A DNA stretch of 64,000 nt from a bacterium (lineage in GTDB: Bacteria; Krumholzibacteriota; Krumholzibacteriia; JACNKJ01). Below are positions 43,223 to 52,157 of the stretch, piece after piece. The stretch is taken from the NCBI GenBank assembly GCA_024231955.1, contig JAAEPZ010000764.1, positions 419,637 through 483,636 on the forward strand. The letters run 5' to 3'. The notes under the pieces were generated by a model, which searched no databases, was not told the origin of the DNA, and was given only the letters and a program-made list of their open reading frames with translations. Numbering within the stretch: the stretch's first letter is position 1; every line of letters begins with the position of its first letter. Both the position numbers and the translations under genes were made by a program.

Positions 43223-44959
43223 ATGCTCACCCATCTCCGCATTCGTGATCTGATCGTGGTCGAAGAGGCGTCACTGGAGTTCAGTGGCGGCTTCAATGTG
43301 CTCAGCGGCAGCACGGGAGCGGGCAAGTCAGTGCTCCTCGCGGCGCTGGGACTGGTCACGGGGGCTCGCGCCCAGGTTGACTGGATACGTCCCGGAGCGG
43401 ACCGGGCCAGGGTCGAGGCGTTCTACCGCCTTGACGAGGTGACCGTCGCCCGCCTGGCCGAACACGATTTCCAGGTCGAGGATGGCGAACTCCTTCTGGA
43501 GCGGGAGATTCGTCCCGGGGGCAAGGGGCAAGCGCTCCTGGGAGGATTCCCGATACCTATCCGGCGTCTGCGCGAGTTGGGAGCGCTTCTCGTCGAGCGA
43601 CAGGATCAGCATGAGCAACTCGCGTTGATCGAGACCGAAAGGCAACTCGATTTCCTCGATCATTTCGCCGCTACAGCCAAAGAGCTCGACCAGTATCGGC
43701 AACCGCTGAAGGATGTGGACAGCCTCCACCGCAAACGCAGACAGCTGGCGACCGCCATTGCGGAGCTGCGTCGCGAGGAGGACTACCTCCGTTTTCAACT
43801 CGACGAAATCGACACCATCGCACCGGAACCCGGAGAACTCGAAGAGCTGACTCTCAAGGAGAAGCAGCTGCGCAATGCTACCCGTATCCAGGCTCAGCTG
43901 CGCGAAGCAGCTCTGCTGCTGGAGGACGGCGATAACGCTTTGACCGTGCAGTTCGGTCGTCTGGCCAAAATTCTCAGGAAATTGGCCGATCTCGGTGCCG
44001 AGGAATCCGATATAGATCTCGACCTGCTTGCCGAGTCCCTGACCGACCTGGCGCAGCAACTGCGCGAACAACGGGAGTATGTCGCCCTGACCGCCAATGA
44101 GGGGGAGCGGATCTCATCTCGTCTCGGTTCGCTGCACGCTTTGGAGAGAAAACACTCGCTGCCGCTGACCGAGATCATCACCTGGGCGGACGAGCAGCGT
44201 GAATTGCTGGCTGGCCTCGCCACTTCGGAGGACAAGTTGACGATGCTCGCCGCCGAAATCGAGGCTGCGGAGAGTGAACTGTCCACTGCGGCCGAGATCC
44301 TCAGCAGCAAGCGTCGCGCAGCAGCCTCCAGGCTGGCGACTGCCTGGCAGGATAAGCTGTCTGTTCTCGGTCTTGCACGGTGCACGCTGCGTATTGTCCT
44401 GGAGGCTGATGAGGATTCTGACGGTTGGGTGACTCTCGGCGAGCGCCGTCTCAAGGCGGGTGCGCGGGGCATCGACAGGATACGCATTTTGATCAGAACC
44501 AATCCGGATCTGCCCGAGGGGAGCCTGAGGGAGATCCCCAGCGGGGGGGAGCTTTCGCGAATCGCACTGGCCCGTCACCTGCTCGGCATCAGTTCCGCCT
44601 CTCCGCCGCTGCTCGTACTTGACGAGGTCGATGCCGGTCTGGGGGCCGACCTGGCCAAAGTTTTGGCCGCGCAGTTGACGGCGCTGGCACGACAGCGGCA
44701 GATCATCCTGGTCACCCACCAGGCCTCCCTGGCCGCCGCCGGTGATCAGCAGTTCTGCGTGCGGAAGAAGTTCGACGGTGCACGCACCCGTGTCGACGTT
44801 TTCGCGCTCCACGGAGACGACAGAGTGTTGGAGATCTCCCGCATGCTCGGCGGGACCGATCCAGCAGGCGATGGTGAGTCACGGGCACACGCTTCGATAT
44901 TGCCCGATTCGGAGACCAGACGACTGGCCGAAGCTCTCCTGGCGCGAGGTGGAGCCTGA
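43223..44959 (+). CDS. recN: DNA repair protein RecN
   Basis: 578 residues, full length. SMC-like: N-terminal LTHLRIRDLIVVEEASLEF with Walker A GSTGAGKS at about 30-37, central antiparallel coiled coil (about 155-350), ABC signature region PSGGELSRIALARHLLG near 435 and Walker B LLVLDEVDAGLG near 460, then THQASLAA switch. Acts at double-strand breaks. No terminator is seen after it; a tRNA-Arg gene lies 126 bases on. Confidence 0.97.
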   Translation: MLTHLRIRDLIVVEEASLEFSGGFNVLSGSTGAGKSVLLAALGLVTGARAQVDWIRPGADRARVEAFYRLDEVTVARLAEHDFQVEDGELLLEREIRPGGKGQALLGGFPIPIRRLRELGALLVERQDQHEQLALIETERQLDFLDHFAATAKELDQYRQPLKDVDSLHRKRRQLATAIAELRREEDYLRFQLDEIDTIAPEPGELEELTLKEKQLRNATRIQAQLREAALLLEDGDNALTVQFGRLAKILRKLADLGAEESDIDLDLLAESLTDLAQQLREQREYVALTANEGERISSRLGSLHALERKHSLPLTEIITWADEQRELLAGLATSEDKLTMLAAEIEAAESELSTAAEILSSKRRAAASRLATAWQDKLSVLGLARCTLRIVLEADEDSDGWVTLGERRLKAGARGIDRIRILIRTNPDLPEGSLREIPSGGELSRIALARHLLGISSASPPLLVLDEVDAGLGADLAKVLAAQLTALARQRQIILVTHQASLAAAGDQQFCVRKKFDGARTRVDVFALHGDDRVLEISRMLGGTDPAGDGESRAHASILPDSETRRLAEALLARGGA

Positions 44960-45084
44960 ATCCCCGACGGCGCCCCTCCGATAATTCGTAAAGCAATTTC
45001 GGACGTACATTTTGCTAGCATTCTCGGTACGTTTTCTCTAAATTCTCCTCACGCCAGAGGAACATTGCTCGGATCTCTGGTTGT

Positions 45085-45158
45085 GCGCCCGTAGCTCAGC
45101 TGGATAGAGCGCTTGCCTCCGGAGCAAGAGGCCGCAGGTTCGAATCCTGCCGGGCGTA
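45085..45158 (+). tRNA. tRNA-Arg (CCG)
   Basis: Acceptor GCGCCCG / CGGGCGT (first pair G-T), D-arm GCTC..GAGC, anticodon stem CTTGC / GCAAG around CTCCGGA (anticodon CCG), T-arm GCAGG TTCGAAT CCTGC, discriminator A. CCG follows, so CCA is not encoded. Confidence 0.96.
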
Positions 45159-45172
45159 CCGCTGCAAGAGAG

Positions 45173-45204
45173 AGAGCCGTTACCGGTCTGGTCGCGGCTC
45201 TTTT
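45173..45204 (+). terminator. Terminator after tRNA-Arg
   Basis: Stem AGAGCCG / CGGCTCT with a 15-base loop, ending in T4. Confidence 0.7.
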
Positions 45205-45427
45205 CCGTAGCCGGTGGACCGCACAGCTCTGTGCTTGAGTTTTTTGCCCTCAATGGATAGAATGCGTATCGATAGAATCGGGGATGCCGATTGCCCAATC
45301 CTGTTTTCCTCGGAACCGGTACATCAAGTTCTTTCGCCATCAACGTGATTGAGAGGTTGTGCCCTCACAGGTCACCTGGTTTTTCGGACCGGGTGCCACA
45401 GGATCAAACCTGAAGGGCCGATAAAGG

Positions 45428-45634
45428 ATGTTATTTCGACTAAGTCTTGTGATTCTCGTTTGCTGGCTCTTGAGCCGTGTCTGGAGGATGTTTGCCCTCA
45501 TGTCCATGAAGCGCTCCTCTTCAGACAACAGTGAACCGAGCAGGCAGAAGCGGGAGGAGTCGCCTCTTGAGGACGAGTCCATACTCGATGCCGATTTCGA
45601 GGAGATCAATGATCCCCATGATGAGAGCAGGTAG
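45428..45634 (+). CDS. Small membrane-anchored protein of unknown function
   Basis: 68 residues, ATG with GAAGGG about 12 bases upstream. One N-terminal hydrophobic helix (about 2-26, Leu/Val/Trp rich) followed by a charged, acidic cytoplasmic or periplasmic tail (residues 30-68). No family recognised. Lies 5 bases before another small membrane-protein gene, which suggests a pair. Confidence 0.55.
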   Translation: MLFRLSLVILVCWLLSRVWRMFALMSMKRSSSDNSEPSRQKREESPLEDESILDADFEEINDPHDESR

Positions 45635-45639
45635 TTGAT

Positions 45640-45984
45640 TTGAGTCCGAGTAGACGCAGATCCCACCACACCACTTCCAACACCCCGCGTCGGATTAAGC
45701 GTAAATCCAATTTCGTAGAGGAGATCACAGGCAAATTGATCCAGGTTGTTCTCGGCATGTTGCTTTTTGGAACCTTGATCACACTTTGTTTCAAAGCGAT
45801 CCAACTGGTTCGCGTACACTTCCTTACGAAATACGGAACACAGGCATGGGCTTTGCCTGCCGCAATCGGGCTGATCTCGCTTTTCTTTCTCTTCACCCTG
45901 TACAGGAGCGTCGTCGCGTTGACGGCCTGCGTGCGGGAGATGAGAGAATCTGCCGATGCCTTTGATAACAAAGAAGATAGCTGA
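45640..45984 (+). CDS. Small two-helix membrane protein of unknown function
   Basis: 114 residues from a TTG at 45640. Basic N-terminus (residues 1-25, many Arg and Lys), then hydrophobic helices at about 34-52 and 68-92, with a short charged C-terminus. No signal peptide and no catalytic motif seen. The dehydrogenase gene begins 70 bases downstream. Function unknown. Confidence 0.6.
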   Translation: MSPSRRRSHHTTSNTPRRIKRKSNFVEEITGKLIQVVLGMLLFGTLITLCFKAIQLVRVHFLTKYGTQAWALPAAIGLISLFFLFTLYRSVVALTACVREMRESADAFDNKEDS

Positions 45985-46054
45985 ACAACCCTTTTGCTCG
46001 GCGATGTTACATTACCCCCTCTGGGCAAGTGGGGACTACAATCAGGAAGTGTGT

Positions 46055-47362
46055 ATGTCCAATGCAGAAATCTTGAAGGCAAAGATTACCTCCGGTGAGG
46101 CCGTCTGCGCCGTTATCGGTTTAGGGTATGTTGGTTTACCTTTGGCTGTTGAACTCGCCGAAAGCGGTTTCGACGTCCTTGGTGTCGATCTTGATACCAG
46201 CAAGGTCTCCTCGATAATGGAGGGCGTCAGCTATATCCAGGATGTTTCCACCGATAAAATGGCACCGCTGGTCAAATCCGGTAAGCTCAAGGCAACCACA
46301 GATTTCGCCCTGCTCAAGGATGTTGACACGATCAATATCGCCGTCCCCACACCTTTGGGTAAGACCCGCGACCCGGATATCTCCTACATCGTCGCAGCAA
46401 CCGACGAGATCGCCAAATATATCTCCGAGGGTACTCTGGTCATTCTGGAGAGCACGACCTATCCCGGCACCACGGATGAGGTGATCCTGCCCAAACTCCT
46501 GGAGACGGGCATGAAGGTGGGCGATGGTTTCTTCCTGGCGTTCAGCCCGGAGCGGGTGGATCCCGGCAACCCGATCTACCAGACCAAGAATATCCCCAAG
46601 GTTGTGGGGGGGATCACCCCGGCCTGTACCGAAGCTGCAGCGGAGCTCTACAGGCGTGCCATCGATACGGTCGTGACCGTGCCTTCGAGCCGAGTCGCCG
46701 AAACCGTCAAACTGCTGGAGAACACCTTCCGTTCGGTGAACATCGGCCTTGTCAATGAGATCGCCCAGATGTGCAAACGGATGGACATCAACGTTTGGGA
46801 TGTCATCGACGCCGCCGCCACCAAGCCATTCGGCTTCATGCCCTTCTATCCCGGCCCGGGTCTTGGTGGGCACTGCATCCCCATCGACCCCTTCTATCTC
46901 TCCTGGAAAGCGCGTCTGCACGGCTTCGAGGCCCGCTTCATCGAACTGGCCGGCGAGGTCAACGGTCACATGCCCGACCATGTCGTCGACATTGTCGCCG
47001 ACGCCCTCAACTCACGCAAACTCGCGGTCAATGGCGCGCGGATCCTGGTGGTGGGTATCGCCTACAAGAGCGACATCGACGATTATCGGGAGAGTCCGGC
47101 GCTGGACATCATCAAGCTTTTGATTGGTAAGGGTGCCGATGTGAGTTTCCACGACGATTGGGTGCCCGATCCGATCCCCGAGATCTCCGACGTACGCCGG
47201 AGCGGAGTCACGAATGCGGACCTGGAGAATTTCGATCTGGCCCTGATCGTCACGGGACACAAGGAGTTCGACTACACCAATCTCCTGGATAAGATGTCCC
47301 TCGTCGTCGACACCCGCAATGTCTACAAAGGCGTCGATTCACCCAAGCTGTTCAGACTGTAG
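46055..47362 (+). CDS. UDP-N-acetylhexosamine 6-dehydrogenase (WbpA/WbpO/WecC family)
   Basis: 435 residues from the ATG at 46055, with AGGAAG just upstream; the frame is open back to 45956 but that stretch overlaps the small membrane-protein gene and lacks family similarity. NAD-binding AVIGLGYVGLPLAVELAESGF (GxGxxG) near 18, PTPLGKTRDPDISY near 95, EVSTTYPGTT-type LESTTYPGTTDEV near 130, and the catalytic Cys in GLGGHCIPIDPFYLSWKA near 270. The IDPFYL form marks the HexNAc subgroup rather than UDP-glucose dehydrogenase. Two-step oxidation to a uronic acid; supplies the polysaccharide cluster (inference). Confidence 0.92.
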   Translation: MSNAEILKAKITSGEAVCAVIGLGYVGLPLAVELAESGFDVLGVDLDTSKVSSIMEGVSYIQDVSTDKMAPLVKSGKLKATTDFALLKDVDTINIAVPTPLGKTRDPDISYIVAATDEIAKYISEGTLVILESTTYPGTTDEVILPKLLETGMKVGDGFFLAFSPERVDPGNPIYQTKNIPKVVGGITPACTEAAAELYRRAIDTVVTVPSSRVAETVKLLENTFRSVNIGLVNEIAQMCKRMDINVWDVIDAAATKPFGFMPFYPGPGLGGHCIPIDPFYLSWKARLHGFEARFIELAGEVNGHMPDHVVDIVADALNSRKLAVNGARILVVGIAYKSDIDDYRESPALDIIKLLIGKGADVSFHDDWVPDPIPEISDVRRSGVTNADLENFDLALIVTGHKEFDYTNLLDKMSLVVDTRNVYKGVDSPKLFRL

Positions 47363-47370
47363 GAGGGAAG

Positions 47371-48309
47371 ATGTCCAAGGTACTGGTTACCGGCGCAGCC
47401 GGATTCATCGGCAGCCATCTGGCAGCGGCCCTGGTTGAGGATGGCAACGAGGTCACGGTTTTTGACAATCTTTCCACCGGCCATGAAAAGAACATGGAGG
47501 CTTTTCGGGGGAAGATCCGTTTCATCAACGCTGATCTGCGCAATGCGGAGGAGGTCGGTCGCGCCATCGACGGTATGGACTACGTATACCACGAGGCTGC
47601 TCTGGCCTCCGTGCCCCGCTCCGTGGATGATCCGGTCACCAGCAATGACGTCAACGTCAACGGGACGCTCAACGTTCTGAACGCGGCGCGTCATGCCGGG
47701 GTCAAGCGTGTGATCTACGCCGCCAGCTCATCGGCCTACGGCAACTGCGACATCAAGTCGAAACACGAGGAGATCATCCCGTGCCCGTTGTCGCCCTACG
47801 CCGTCAGCAAGCTGGTGGGGGAGCACTACTGCCGCGCCTTCACCCACGTCTATGGACTGGATACGTTGAGCATCCGCTATTTCAATGTTTTCGGCCCGCG
47901 CCAGGATCCCGACTCGCCCTACGCAGCCGTGTTGCCGATTTTCACGGCCAAGCTGCTGAAAGGGGAAGCGCCCGTCATCGACGGCGACGGAGAGCAGACA
48001 CGCGACTTCACTTTCGTGCGCAATGTCGTCGAGGGCAATCTGAAGGGTATGGCGGCGGCCAAAACCGGCGGGGAGACGGTGAACGTGGCTTGTGGCGGAT
48101 CCTATTCCGTCAAGTACCTCTTCGATCAGATCCGCCTGCAGCTCGGTGTCGACGTCGAAGCCATTCATGGACCGGAGCGCCAGGGTGATGTCGCCCACTC
48201 CCTTGCCGATATCAGCAAGGCTCGTAAACTGCTGGGCTATGAACCTGTCGTCACTTTCGAAGATGGTTTGCGCGAAACAGTCGACTGGTATCGCAACCAC
48301 GCGAGCTAG
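47371..48309 (+). CDS. UDP-N-acetylglucosamine 4-epimerase-like SDR (WbpP/GalE family)
   Basis: 312 residues behind GGAGGG. Extended SDR: TGAAGFIGSHLA at 7-18, DNLSTG near 32, catalytic Ser in ASSSAYG near 122 and YAVSK (Tyr-x3-Lys) near 145, then RYFNVFGPRQDP near 170 as in WbpP-type enzymes. Interconverts gluco- and galacto-HexNAc donors. Directly behind the 6-dehydrogenase (8-base gap), so the pair likely makes UDP-HexNAcA or UDP-GalNAcA. Confidence 0.9.
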   Translation: MSKVLVTGAAGFIGSHLAAALVEDGNEVTVFDNLSTGHEKNMEAFRGKIRFINADLRNAEEVGRAIDGMDYVYHEAALASVPRSVDDPVTSNDVNVNGTLNVLNAARHAGVKRVIYAASSSAYGNCDIKSKHEEIIPCPLSPYAVSKLVGEHYCRAFTHVYGLDTLSIRYFNVFGPRQDPDSPYAAVLPIFTAKLLKGEAPVIDGDGEQTRDFTFVRNVVEGNLKGMAAAKTGGETVNVACGGSYSVKYLFDQIRLQLGVDVEAIHGPERQGDVAHSLADISKARKLLGYEPVVTFEDGLRETVDWYRNHAS

Positions 48310-48330
48310 CCCCGAAACGGAGATACGCGG

Positions 48331-49749
48331 ATGTTGAAGGACAAGATTCTCGTTCTGGACCGGCAGGAGGCCGTTAGGAGCCTGCTTGCCGGCAGCCTGG
48401 CGAGCGAGGATCGTGAGGTCATCTGCACGGCCCCCGCAGACGATCCCATGCCCGAGATCGTTGAACAGAATCCAGAGCTGCTTATCCTCGATCCGGTCGG
48501 TCTCCCCCGGGAGCTGCCCGAGTTGTTGTCCGATCTGAAAAGCGCTCTGCCGACGCTCTCCTTCATTATCCTCAGCTCCATCAACGATGTGAATTACGCT
48601 GTAGACGCCATGCGGCTGGGGGCTTTCGATTTTCTCCCCAAACCGATACCGCTGCCGCGCCTCCTCGCCTCCGTGGAGTTGGCTCTCCAGGACAAGGGGC
48701 TCGACAGGGAGCTGTCCGAAAAGCGGAGGCTCTTCAAGATCAGCGGCGATCAGGATTACTACAAATCCACCAGCGAATCGATGAGCAAGGTTTACGATGA
48801 TTCGCTGATGGTTGCCATGAGCAAGGACACGACCACACTGATCACCGGTGAGAGCGGGACAGGCAAGGAGATCATCGGACAGCTCATCCATGGCTTAAGT
48901 CCACGACACAAGCACCCTTTCATGGAGCTGAACTGCGCCGCGATTCCGGCGGAGCTGCTGGAGAGTGAGATATTCGGGCACGAGGCGGGCGCTTTCACCG
49001 ACGCCAAGGAATCAAAGCCCGGACTATTCGAGATGGCGAACAAGGGCTCCATCCTGTTGGATGAGATCGGCGAGATGAGCATGAACCTGCAGGTCAAGCT
49101 CCTGCGGTTCCTTGAGCGTAAAACCTTCCGTCGTGTGGGCGGTACGCGGGATATCGAAGTCGATGTCCGGATCATCTCCGCCACCAACCGCGATCTCAAG
49201 CAGATGGTCAAGGAGAAGCGCTTCCGAGAGGATCTCTTCTACCGTCTGAACGTGGTGCCAATCAAGATCCCCGCCCTGCGGGACCGGAGGGAGGATATCC
49301 TCCCCCTGATCGGTCACTTCTTCAAGGATTTCAATCCCCGTTTCAACAAGAACTTCACAAGAATCGGGGAGAGAGCACGTAGGCAGTTGATGGATTACCC
49401 CTGGCCGGGTAATATCAGGGAGTTGCGCAACGTCGTCGAGAGGGTGGTCCTTATGGAGGACGGACCCGAACTGACGTTCGAACAACTGCAGCCTTTGCTC
49501 AGCGGATCCTGGGAAGAGGTGCCCGAAACTTTTGCCCGCCGTCTCATGCGTCAACTTGAGGAGCCGATTCCGGACGATGGCGTCGATCTCGTCAACGTCG
49601 TACAAGAGGTGGAACGCTCCTTCATCGAGAAGGCCTTTATTCAATCGGGACAGAATCAGAGCAAGGCTGCCGAAATGCTCAAGCTGGGACGCGACAAGAT
49701 GCGTTACCGGATGAAACAGCTCGCGATTGAAAAGGAGTCCCAGATCTGA
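48331..49749 (+). CDS. Sigma-54 activator, NtrC family, with GAFTDA loop
   Basis: 472 residues. N-terminal receiver domain (1-120): phosphoacceptor Asp54 in LLILD and Lys104 in PKP are present, but the acidic pair at the N-terminus is Asp10-Arg11 instead of two acidic residues. AAA+ domain (140-385): Walker A GESGTGKE 173-180, Walker B ILLDEIG 241-247, FRVGGTRDIEVDVR-type sensor region, arginine fingers near FREDLFYRLN. The sigma-54-contact loop reads GAFTDA (220-225) instead of GAFTGA. C-terminal Fis-type helix-turn-helix (QNQSKAAEMLKLGRDKMRYRM). No histidine kinase nearby. Next to nucleotide-sugar genes and three sigma-54-like promoters exist in the window. Confidence 0.93.
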   Translation: MLKDKILVLDRQEAVRSLLAGSLASEDREVICTAPADDPMPEIVEQNPELLILDPVGLPRELPELLSDLKSALPTLSFIILSSINDVNYAVDAMRLGAFDFLPKPIPLPRLLASVELALQDKGLDRELSEKRRLFKISGDQDYYKSTSESMSKVYDDSLMVAMSKDTTTLITGESGTGKEIIGQLIHGLSPRHKHPFMELNCAAIPAELLESEIFGHEAGAFTDAKESKPGLFEMANKGSILLDEIGEMSMNLQVKLLRFLERKTFRRVGGTRDIEVDVRIISATNRDLKQMVKEKRFREDLFYRLNVVPIKIPALRDRREDILPLIGHFFKDFNPRFNKNFTRIGERARRQLMDYPWPGNIRELRNVVERVVLMEDGPELTFEQLQPLLSGSWEEVPETFARRLMRQLEEPIPDDGVDLVNVVQEVERSFIEKAFIQSGQNQSKAAEMLKLGRDKMRYRMKQLAIEKESQI

Positions 49750-50288
49750 TGGCCATGCGCCGTTCCGTGACAATGCGAATCATCTCACGGACACTCACGC
49801 TGTTGTGTTTCGTGAGTGCCCTTTCTCTTGGCTGCGGTCATTACCACACGACAAGCCGGGGCCGGACGATGTCCGGCACCGTGGCCGTACCCTTTCTTGA
49901 TAATAGGACCAACCAGCCCAATCTCGAGGTCCTGGCCACTGAAGCCCTGATCAACGCCTTCGACGCTGATGGCCTGTTGTCGGTTGTGAACATCGGCAAC
50001 GAGGACTACGTCCTCAGCGGCATCATCTCCAGATACTCCGAGAAACCCTTCTCCATCGGCGATCTGGGAGCAGCCAACGAGTACAGGCTCTCACTCTCGC
50101 TGACTCTCAGTTTCGACAATTCGGCAACCGGCGAAAGCATCTTCAAGGACAAGCGGTTCTCCGCAACTCACAATTTCTATATCGAGGGCAGTGCCGCAGG
50201 GGAAGAGATGACGCGGGAGGACGCGGAGGAGAAGGCCCTCGAGAAGATCGTGGACGACATCCTCAACACCATCTTCGGCGACTGGTAG
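49749..50288 (+). CDS. lptE: LPS-assembly lipoprotein LptE-like
   Basis: 179 residues, start overlapping the regulator stop by one base; a second ATG at residue 9 could also serve. Signal peptide with lipobox SLGC (Cys near 29), followed by GHYHTTSR..GTVAVPFLDNRTNQPNLE, the beta-strand layout of LptE/RlpB proteins (VAVPFLDNRT). LptE plugs and assembles the LptD translocon that puts LPS on the outer membrane. The holA gene is 2 bases downstream, the same neighbour as in E. coli, which strengthens the call. Confidence 0.85.
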   Translation: MAMRRSVTMRIISRTLTLLCFVSALSLGCGHYHTTSRGRTMSGTVAVPFLDNRTNQPNLEVLATEALINAFDADGLLSVVNIGNEDYVLSGIISRYSEKPFSIGDLGAANEYRLSLSLTLSFDNSATGESIFKDKRFSATHNFYIEGSAAGEEMTREDAEEKALEKIVDDILNTIFGDW

Positions 50289-50290
50289 AC

Positions 50291-51343
50291 ATGGCTGGCA
50301 AAACAGGCAACACAAACCCTCTGGACACTCTCCGCAACGACCTGAGCGCCGACAGGCGCCCATACTACCTGTTCCATGGTGAAAATCACTGGCAAATCAG
50401 AGAGGCACTGGGACTCCTCAAAACGGCTCTGGTTCCCAAATCCGATGGTGACTTCAGCTATGAGGAGCGGCGAGTCGAGCGTAAGGGGGACTGGCTCGAC
50501 ATTGAGGCCTCCCTGCGGGAGTACTCCTTTTTCGGTGGCATCAAGCTGATCCACCTGGAGGTTCCCGAGAGTCTGGACGAGGACACGCGCGCCGCGTTGA
50601 GTCGTTTTCTGGAGGAGACTCCCGGGCAGAATGTGCTCTGTATCAGCGCCCCCAACCTTACGCAGTTGATGGCCGCCAAGAATCGCATCCAGAAGCAGAA
50701 GGGGCTCATCCTCAAGTTCGAGAACCTGAAGGGGGCCGCCCTGATCGCCTGGACCCGGGACCAGTTGAAGAGCAAGGGACTCGCCTGCGACAAGGATGTG
50801 CCCGTCATGCTCACAGACATTCTCGGCGATGATCAGGGTGAAATCGCCGGTGAGATCTCCAAACTGGAGCTGCTATACGGTCCTCGCGGGAAGCCTGAGC
50901 GGATCTCCACCGATATTCTGCGGCGCATACTGGATCGCGAAAAAACGGAGGATATCTGGGTGCTTGCCTCCGAGCTGCGCCCCGGAAACGAAGCCGGTGC
51001 GATGAAATGTCTGTCGGGGATACTCGACAGCGGCAATCAGAATCTGATCGCCATGGTCGGCGCCCTGACCTATTCGATCACGATTCTCCTGCGCGCACGG
51101 CTCCTGCTTGACAGCGGCCTGCCTCCGGCTCGCGTGGCGTCGGCGCTGCCCACCTGGGGTAGTCGGGCGCGCGAATATGTCGCCCAGGCGGGAACCATGA
51201 GCCGCCGTCATCTGTTGGCCTGGGTATTCAATCTTCAAAAACTGGATCACAAGCTGAAGAGTAGCGGCCATGACCGGAAGCGGGAATTGGTCGAGATCAC
51301 TTTCCTTGAATCCATGGCGGGACGCTATCTCCCCAGTGACTGA
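50291..51343 (+). CDS. holA: DNA polymerase III delta subunit
   Basis: 350 residues, normal length. The three-domain clamp-loader fold is indicated by YYLFHGENHWQIREALG near 17-33, SFFGGIKLIHLEV near 82, the ISAPNL strand near 118, and C-terminal LLRARLLLDSGLPPARVASAL near 260. Delta lacks ATPase activity and opens the beta clamp. Immediately behind lptE. A 62-base gap separates it from the thioredoxin-like gene. Confidence 0.92.
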   Translation: MAGKTGNTNPLDTLRNDLSADRRPYYLFHGENHWQIREALGLLKTALVPKSDGDFSYEERRVERKGDWLDIEASLREYSFFGGIKLIHLEVPESLDEDTRAALSRFLEETPGQNVLCISAPNLTQLMAAKNRIQKQKGLILKFENLKGAALIAWTRDQLKSKGLACDKDVPVMLTDILGDDQGEIAGEISKLELLYGPRGKPERISTDILRRILDREKTEDIWVLASELRPGNEAGAMKCLSGILDSGNQNLIAMVGALTYSITILLRARLLLDSGLPPARVASALPTWGSRAREYVAQAGTMSRRHLLAWVFNLQKLDHKLKSSGHDRKRELVEITFLESMAGRYLPSD

Positions 51344-51405
51344 CTTGAACCTGACAGATCAAATAGCTAGATTAGTGGGGGATACATCAAAATGGACGGT
51401 ATGAC

Positions 51406-52086
51406 ATGCGACACGGTTTGAAAACGGTTCTGCTCAGCCTTACGCTGATCTCACTTCTATGTTCTGTAACGGTTCTCGCGAAGCCCCTGACGGAGGCCCC
51501 TCCGAAGCCCAAAAACAAGGATCTGACCCTCAAGGGCACCGCCGAGCGCGATTCCCTCTGGTATGAGGGGCATGCCTATCGCCAGTGGATCTATGACCAG
51601 AACTATATCGGCGATCAGAACTCCAACCTGGATCCCGAGATCACATTCATTGAGGATGGCCAGATCAGAGTGCACCCGACACGGGTCTACTTCTACAACG
51701 ACATCGATCTCGCCACGAGGATTGCCGCCGACACCCATCGGTTACTGGCTTTCTATGTCTTTGATCACACCTGCAGGGATTGCCTCTACGAACTGCCCGT
51801 GCTCTACCGCAAACCGGAGATCGTGGCGAAGAGCCAGGAGTTCGTAAACGTCTACGTGACGATCCCCAACGACCACCAGAAGGCGTTCCCGTTGGGCATC
51901 ATGGAGTCCAGCCTGACCGTGCAGTTCTTCACCCCCGGTCTGCGCCGCCTGCGGGTCGTCTCGTCCCCCGATGAGGATGTCCTCCTCGATAGTTATCATA
52001 CGATTCTGGAGTACTCCGAGACTCTGTCGCGGGAAGAATTGATGCAGATCAAAAAGAGGAAGACCATCAAAAGACGAGGCTACTGA
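51406..52086 (+). CDS. Secreted thioredoxin-like protein
   Basis: 226 residues. Signal peptide (about 1-26, cleavage near VLAKP). A mostly unstructured charged segment precedes a thioredoxin-like fold from about 108: HRLLAFYVFDHTCRDCLYE with a CxxC pair at Cys123 and Cys126. The classic cis-Pro is expected near residues 160-172 but is not certain (FFTPGL fits). Likely a periplasmic redox protein; no partner gene adjacent. Ends before a strong terminator. Confidence 0.75.
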   Translation: MRHGLKTVLLSLTLISLLCSVTVLAKPLTEAPPKPKNKDLTLKGTAERDSLWYEGHAYRQWIYDQNYIGDQNSNLDPEITFIEDGQIRVHPTRVYFYNDIDLATRIAADTHRLLAFYVFDHTCRDCLYELPVLYRKPEIVAKSQEFVNVYVTIPNDHQKAFPLGIMESSLTVQFFTPGLRRLRVVSSPDEDVLLDSYHTILEYSETLSREELMQIKKRKTIKRRGY

Positions 52087-52106
52087 ATCATTGCCTGGGC
52101 AAATAG

Positions 52107-52136
52107 AAAGGGGAGGCCTGAGCCTCCCCTTTTTTA
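52107..52136. terminator. Strong bidirectional terminator between convergent genes
   Basis: Perfect 11-pair stem AAAGGGGAGGC / GCCTCCCCTTT, CTGA loop, T tract of about 9 on the plus strand and A-rich upstream flank for the minus strand. It serves the thioredoxin-like gene and probably the GDSL lipoprotein gene. Confidence 0.9.
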
Positions 52137-52157
52137 GTTTGCGTCTGACTGGATCAG

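Noticed and set aside
45956..46054. 33-codon N-terminal extension of the nucleotide-sugar dehydrogenase
   Set aside because: It overlaps the preceding small gene and lacks family similarity; AGGAAG supports the ATG at 46055.
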